From positions 8,077,026 through 8,141,025 of the forward strand of contig OX421499.1 in the NCBI GenBank assembly GCA_949126835.1: a stretch of DNA of 64,000 bases, read 5' to 3'. Origin of the DNA: Anisus vortex. Lineage: Eukaryota > Mollusca > Gastropoda > Planorbidae. Each line of letters begins with the position of its first letter. Position 1 is the stretch's first letter. The position numbers were made by a program, and so were the translations under genes. Positions 12,701 to 21,041 of the stretch are shown piece by piece. The notes beneath the pieces were generated by a model, which ran no database searches, had not been told where the DNA came from, and saw only the letters and a list, made by a program, of their open reading frames with translations.

Positions 12701-15700
12701 CTATTTATATTTTTGTTTATTTAAAAAAGATGAGCCTAAAACTATTTTACATATAATTAGTAAATATGAATTAATGAGCGGTCAAGTGTAAGTGACCTAT
12801 TTGTATGCTTAAAACAGCTTTCATGTGCGATAAAATCTGTTCACACGTGTAACTTGAACCAAAAGCTGAAATTAAATGAGCAAATGCCTAGCAGCTGAGA
12901 ATAGCAGATGACGTTCCTAAGCAGCTTCCATCCACATTTATTTTAGCAACTGGGCACATCTGGATGCCCTTTTAAAGGTTTAAAATTTCAATTTGCTGCA
13001 TTTTAAAATCGCCAATATCCATCCAATAAAAAAAAAGATTTACATCTAAAAAGGTTTTAGTAAGATCAAACTTGTTATGATTAATGTGATATGCTTAAAG
13101 TTGTATGAAAAAATGAGTCCAGCAATTTGACAGTCTCGCCTTTGATTAGAACACTCCGCTTTGATATATGCCTTTATAAAGGGATGTCCATGGCGTTAAA
13201 TGTTTTGACATTGATTTCACGGCAAGATATGTCCAGTTTCAGTGCAAATTCATACCAGTGGTCCTTATAAATGCAAGTTCAACTCAATGAAATTTGTCGC
13301 TAATGTCATTCTCATTCAGAAACATCAGCCTCAACAGTCAGTTTTCCTCATTCAGAATGAAAATGTAGTTGTTGCTTTTTATCAATAAAAAAACACCTCT
13401 TGGAGAGCTCTCGCGTGCTATTGAAATTCGTTCTGCGTGCCAAGTTTAGCATGCGTGCCTTAGGTTGCCGACCCCCGCTGTAGAGGATAAAATCTACACA
13501 ATAAGAACACACAGACTAAACAACATACAAAATATTATACATACAGACTAAAAACACACAAAAAAAGTTACAATCTCCTTTTAAAAAAAAATTCAATTGT
13601 AATAATCCGGAGAAGTCCTTAACATAAAACATGATCTGAACATATCAGAAGGTTGGTTCCATACCCGAGGCAAGCTCTTGACGTGGACAGATCTTAGTAT
13701 TCCCTGGAAATTAGCAGTACGGAAGCTATTCATTCAGTATTCCCTCCTCCCAGCCTTCCTTTAAACAATGTTCTTGCATACTATTTAGTCAATATATTCA
13801 ATGGACAATAGATGACACAAGTAGAGCCGAATTTAGGATTGTAAGGGCCAAATTTATGTGGTGGCCCCTAGTGGCCTCGCCGCCTGCCTTCCGACATTGC
13901 TGTGTTAGCCGGTGTTAGAGTTCGGTGTTGCTGATGCTGAATGATAACCAATAACCCACTCTGTCTGATTGCCAATTATTTGGCGAGCAAATTAGCATTT
14001 CACTTCATTTAACTACAGTTGCTAATTTGAACACGCATATTATATGATCAACCATATAGGTCTTTTTTGGGATGTGTTGGGGCCCTTTTTGTGTGTGGGG
14101 TCCCTGCTCCACGGAAGTTGTGGAGCATGCCTAAATATGCATGTGGACAAAAGTTATTATCGCGGAGTCGCTAATCTTTCTAAAGACCTTTTTTGTCATA
14201 GGATATTTTTTGTTCTTTGTATAACTATATTGTTTGCCGAATAACATATATTTTCATGAAAAGGAGTTTGAAAAATAAAATTTCCGGCTTAAGAATTTTA
14301 TAATGAAAATGACGTTCCTTATTCCTTTATTTTAACAAAAGTGTTATGAGCAATCTGCAAGGGGAACCTAAGGCACGCGTGCCACACTGGGCACGCGGAA
14401 TGGTATTTAATGGCACGCTGAACTCTCATAATCTCAATTAACATCTTTTCTACGAGAAATTGATTGGTGGTGTTCGTTTACTTTTCTGGATGTTGGCACG
14501 CTGAATGAATTAGAAATCCCACTTAGGCACACTATTAACCCAGGATCTATGCGATAGACAGATGCCTGTGGGGTTTGCCTCAGAACCAGCTGCAGAGACC
14601 CCAGAAAGTTCAAAAGCACGTATCGTGTTGCAAATGAAGAGTCAGGATCATGTCGCTTCAGTTCTACGAGATCTTCACTGGCTGACTGTGATGAAGCGCA
14701 TTAATCACCAAAGTATTTCTCTTAACTACGTATGCATGGATGTCACTGCATCTTCCTGCCGTCAAGAACTCATACCAAAGCATGCACCATCAAAGATACT
14801 GCGCTCCTCATCACAGTTACTCCTGATAATTCCTAGTGCGGATGAACACTAAACGAAGTCCTTTGGTGTGCGCTTGTTTGAATCTATGGTGCATTCTATA
14901 TTATGAAACATCTTTCCCCAGACACTGAGAAATTCTGATACTAAATAGTATTTTAAAAAGAGTTTAAAGAATAACTATCTCTTTAACAAGTGGCCGTAAG
15001 CCATACGTACCCATGCATCTGCCACTGCAATTTATACAAAGAGTGCAATGACCATACTTAATAATGTAATGACACGGAGAGTAGCGCAATGTAAATGTCA
15101 TAATCACTATTTAAAGACCATCCTGTCATTCATAGATGTTTTAATCATTGTATAGCAATAAAAGCCTAATATGTCATAATAAACGGCAAATTATGCCACT
15201 CCATGTGTTTGTATTTAGGTGCTGACAGGTTCATGGATGACATCCAGTTGATGATTGGATCAAGGCCTCCATATATCTTCAGCTTTCTGTGGAAGTTCAC
15301 AATCCCGCCATTGCTTTTAGTAAGTTATCTCTCTTTGTTCATAAAAAAAAAATCGATTTTGCTTGCATTTGTAGGCCCTAATTGAGACTAATATCAAATT
15401 CAAGAGCATTCAATTCTGCACAGTTCTATATTATAGGTTTTTTAGAATTAACATATTTTTTTTTAATGAATTTTGAAACAATGTAGGGGTATGTTGGTTT
15501 TGCTTAGAAAATTTAATGGCTAAAATTTCTTCTCGTTCGTGCGCAAAAACTTGAGGTTCACGACACTTCTGCTGCCATAATATTATCTTTTTAAAATAGT
15601 AACCCGTTTGCATGAAATTGTCTCTGCTGATTTGTTATATAAATATATATTGCTGGTACTAAAATAATGTGCATAACTATTCAAAAAAAGTTTTTATAAA

Positions 15701-18700
15701 CACCTACATTTGAACGATTTCACCCTATAAAATAATCATTATTTGGATTGTTGTAAAATTTAAACTTTCATATATATATATATTATACATTATTTTAGTA
15801 TCAGCCATACATATTATACCATTTTAGAGCATACTAAAAACTCAAAGGAATCTACCTAAGATAATTAACATAACCAATGAGACTTGATCTCACTATTTCA
15901 AAAATTAAATTGTGTAACTTGATACCACTTAGTACCACTTGTATAATACAACTTATAGTTATGTTATCACAATCATTCATTATTTTTGTGATACATTATG
16001 CATCATGGTATCTTGTCTGAAAGTCTTAATGCATTATCTCTATTAGTTTTCTTTTTAAACATTGTAGGGTTTAAGTGACAGGGATCTGATCTGGGTGTGC
16101 CTGCCCCCATCAACTGATCACGTGAATTAGCAATTATTTCATATCCACCTTATAAATATATGTTTTTATATAATAATATATAAATTATTATAGTTATTAC
16201 TTAATCATCTAACATGATGGCTTTAGCTTCGATGATGAGATAATTAAAAATGTGAAAGATATTAATAGAGAAAAACCAATAGACCACCAAACTCAACATC
16301 AGAGTACATGTCTGATCTGTGTAATCAGCTGACAAGTATTGAAACTAAATATAAAAATGCTATAATTTGGATAATGGGGGACTTCAACCTCCCTGATATA
16401 AATTGGAATAGCTACTCTATAGAAAAGCACCAAAACACAAAAGAAATAAATGAAATGTTTATCAATACCATCCAAAATCTGAACTTAGACCAAATTAATA
16501 AAAAACCAACAAGAAACCATAATATACTAGATTTATTTTTAACGAACAGACCAGGACTAGTATTAGATTATTAAATAATCCCTGGACTTTCAGATCATGA
16601 TATTGTCAGAGTAAATAACAAAATAAAAATCCAAATTAGCAAGAAACCTAAAAGAATAATTTATCTCTGGAATAAATGTAACACAACAGAACTACATCAA
16701 GCAGCAATAAAATTCCAAACCAATTTTCTTACTAAATACAATATAGATAGTCCAGTTGAAGATATTTGGCAATTTATAAAAACCAACTTAAAAGCAATAA
16801 TGGCTGACTCTGTGCCAACAAAACAAACATCAAATAAAGTTAACAAATGTTGGTTTAACACTAAACTAAAGAAACTGTGTAAACAAAAAGAAAATCTATT
16901 CAAAAAGTTTAAGGCAACTAATTCAATTAGACTACATAAAAAATACCTAAAAATTAAACATTTAACTCAGAAACTAAGCAGACAGCTGCAGAATGAATAT
17001 GTAAACAATGTAATTTCTAAAGATAATAATAAAAACTTATGGTCCTACATTAAATCAAGAAAAATGGACACTACAGGCATAGCTCCACTAAAAGGCCAAA
17101 ACAACGAAACTTATAATGATAATGAAACTAAAGCTAATATCCTAAACACACACTTTGCATCATCTTTTTTCAAATCCAGGTGACAAAGAAATATTCATAA
17201 ATTTAAACAAACTAGAAGAGATAGGAAATATAAATGTAGATGAAAAAGGCATTAAACAACTCCTAACCAACTTAAAAGTAAACAAAGCTTCTGGTCCAGA
17301 TGAAATACCAGCAAGACTGCTTAAAGAACTAACTAATGAAATATCTCCAATCTTTAAAATACTTTTTTTAGGCCTCTCTAAACCAGGGCAAAGTGCCCAA
17401 AGATTGGAAATTAGCCAATGTAACCCCCCTTTTCAAAAAAGGAGATAAATCTGACCCCGGAAATTATAGACCTGTTTCTCTAACAAGCATAACATGTAAA
17501 TTACTTGAACATATAATATATAGTAGTATAGTAAATCATCTAGACAAACTAAATGCACTGTGCCCACACCAACATGGCTTCAGGAAAAATAGATCATGTG
17601 AGACTCAATTGATAGGCTTAATAGATGACTTGTCTAAGGGATTAGATAATAACAACCAAATTGATGCTATATTACTAGATTTTTCAAAAGCATTTGATAA
17701 AGTTCATCATTCTAGTCTTCTTAAAAAACTTAAATACTTTGGCATCTCTGGTCCCTTACATCAGTGGATTCAGGACTTTCTTATAGGCAGAGAACAAACA
17801 GTGATAATAAATGGCTCTAAGTCATCACCAATAACAGTAAACTCAGGAGTTCCACAAGGAACTGTTCTAGGGCCCCTACTATTTCTAATTTACATTAATG
17901 ATCTGCCAAATTGCATCAACACAGGCACAAAAGTAAGATTATTTGCCGATGATTGCATAATTTATAGAATAATAAAGACAGGAAAAGATAGTGAACTTTT
18001 ACAAAAAGACCTAGATGAACTACAAAAATGGGAATCAAACTGGAGTATGTCTTTTCACCCAGAAAAATGCCAACTAATAAGGGTGTCCAAGAAAAAGAAA
18101 CAAATAATAACAAACTACTTCATTCATGGTAAAGAACTAACTCAAACTAGCAATGCTAAGTATCTAGGAGTAATAATAAATGATAAGTTATCTTGGAACC
18201 CTCACATTGATGAAGTAATTAAAAAATCAAACAAAACATTAGGATACATAAAAAGGAACTTTTACAAATGTAATAAGAATATAAAACTAAAATGCTATCT
18301 CACATTAGTTAGGCCTATACTAGAATATGCAGGATCTGTATGGGACCCATCAACTAAAGAAAACATTAAAAAATTAGAACAAATTCAAAAAAGAGCTGCA
18401 AGGTTTATAACTAGTGAATATTCCCAATTGACAAGAGTAACACCATTAGTCAAATCACTAAACCTAGAAACACTAGATGACAGAAGGACAAAGAGTAAAG
18501 TAGTAATAATACATAAGACATTAAACTCTAATTTAGAAATACAACCCAATAACAATCTGTTGCAAAGCTCAGATAAACATAAAGACAAAAACACCTTCCT
18601 TGTCCCTTATGCGAGAACAAATGCATATAAGTACTCTTTCTTCCCGAGTGGCATTCGGGCATGGAATGGGTTGCCTGAACAAACCAGGAAAACCAATAAC

Positions 18701-21008
18701 CTAACATCATTTAAAACATTAATAAAAATGCAGGACTAGACTCGGACCACAGATGAGCGTAGGACGCAATAATCTTCTTTATAGAAGGAGCGTCTGTAAT
18801 GTATAAGATAAGATAAGAGTAGAATTAGTATTGCATATTATTGCAATATTTCGACTGGCGATCCGAAGGTTCTGGGATTGAAACCTAGTGCAGGCTAGGA
18901 TTTTTTCCCCGGACTTAAGACTTCCCAGCTCTGATGGGTATTTTGACACCAGTTGGGGTAAAATAAAGGCGGCTGGGCATTATGCTGGCCACACATCCCC
19001 TAGTATGCCGTGGCCACAGAAATTGGTGAACGCTGCTTCGCCAGCCAACCCAAATGATCAGTTAGGTCCGAATGGTACTTTACTTAACTTAATTTAAATA
19101 ATGTTTATTTAAAACTTTTCCAAAAAAAAAACTGTAAAGATTCTGCTGGTGACGTCATTGATGAGCTATGAGCCGCCAATATTTGAAGATTATGAATACG
19201 GAGTGGGTGCTGTGACCTTTGGCTGGGCAATCGCCACCGTCTGGTTCCTGCCTGTACCTGTAGTAGCCATTATCAAATTGATCTGGTCCAGCGGAAGTTT
19301 TCGTAATGTAAGTAAATACTATATCTATTAATCTATAATTTTTTTATCCGTATGTCAGTCAGTCTGTCGATCTCTCTTTCTGTCTATCAGTCTTATCATC
19401 TATCTATCGAGCTTTCGGTCTGATATTTAAGTCTTTGGAGTGCACACAGAGAATTCTAAATGCAATAGCTTGGAGAGTTACGCTCTATAAATAGTCATCA
19501 CCATCGTGTATCTATATAATTTCTTGAACTATCTACCCATCAATCTTTGTGTCAAGCTATTCGTCTGACTGTGAGTTTGCGAATATGCCTATCAATATTT
19601 CGGTATATCAATCAATATTTCGGTATATCAATCAATATTTCGGTATATCAATCAATCAATCTATTTTCTTATCTCCCTATATGTTAGTCTTTTAGCGTTT
19701 CCATCAAAATGTCGGTATATCAATCATCATATCTATATATCTATCTTTCTTTTTGTCAGTTTATCTTTCCGATTGTTAGTCTCTGACTATCTATCAAGCT
19801 AACTGTCCGTCAGTCAATATGTCAGTATGTCTGACGACATATTGGTATATCTATCAGTCACTCAATATCTTTATCCGATCATCTAATATATCTCTCTGTC
19901 CTCTCTATCATCTACATTTCCGGATGTTAATTATATAAATACTAGTGGTTATGCCCGTCAAAATGACGGAGAAACGAACGACTACAATATAACAATATTA
20001 GTTAAGTTAAGTTTATATTAATGTTAAGAGAGAAAGAAAAGAGACTATTACAATGAACGTTTCTTTTCGGTATTTAGTTTTTGTTCTTTTTTATTGTTTC
20101 TGACCCTGGCATATGCATAATAATTGTTACTGTCAAGCGTCTGGTATTATAACGTAGCGAACAGTTGTGTTGACTTGACTTGTTATTAAAAATAGCCTAT
20201 TAAATTAACAATAATATACTATCTAAAAGGAAAAAAAACACAATACCAAACAATAAAAAGGTAAATAATAAAAAAAGCGTCGAAAATAATATTTCAATAC
20301 AATAAAAACTAAAGTGATATCGATTTTTTCGGTATTTAATTTTTGTTTTTGCTTATAGTGTATTAATAAAACAGCGTTTAGAATGTTTCTTTCGGTATTT
20401 AGTTTTTGTCATTTTTTTTTGTTTCTGGTCGACCTGACCTTGGCATATGCATAAGAATTGTGGCCTCAAGGACTGGCGTAGTGTGTAAACCGCCGATACA
20501 TTCCCATTAAGAATACACTGGCGGGCGAACGCATGGGGCACAGCCCCCGCGGCGGGTCCGAGAGCCATTACACTGCCGAGAGGTCGCTGGTCCCGGGGGG
20601 GGGGGAAGCAATGGACGCTGCCATCCCGTCTCGAGAACCACCCGGTGCCTGGATGCATGTACCTATAGTATAAGATTTGTGCTACCGGGTGACAGTGCAG
20701 GTATACTGGCGAGCCACTACGATAATGATCCTTAGGGGAACCGCAGTGAACGATCGCTGGGCTGCGGAAACCTTCCCCGTTACACGGCACGCCTCGCCTT
20801 CGGCGCGTCGTTGGGTGGCTGGAGCCCGGATAGAGATTGCTCAATCCTAAGCGTTACGCCCTGGACACAAGAGCCGAAAGGCTAGTCCGGGTTTTTTTAA
20901 GAGACTTTTTAATTCGATATTAAAATGTAGCGAACAGTATAAACAAACTCACGGTAATCATCAATCATCAACATATATAATTACCGTGAGTTTGTTTATA
21001 TGTTTGTT

Positions 21009-21041
<33 letters not shown>

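Noticed and set aside
20353..20844. 163-codon minus-strand open frame with homologues at 21963 and 44972
   Set aside because: It recurs only inside copies of the GC-rich SINE-like family B and changes frame between copies, so it is repeat sequence and not a gene family.
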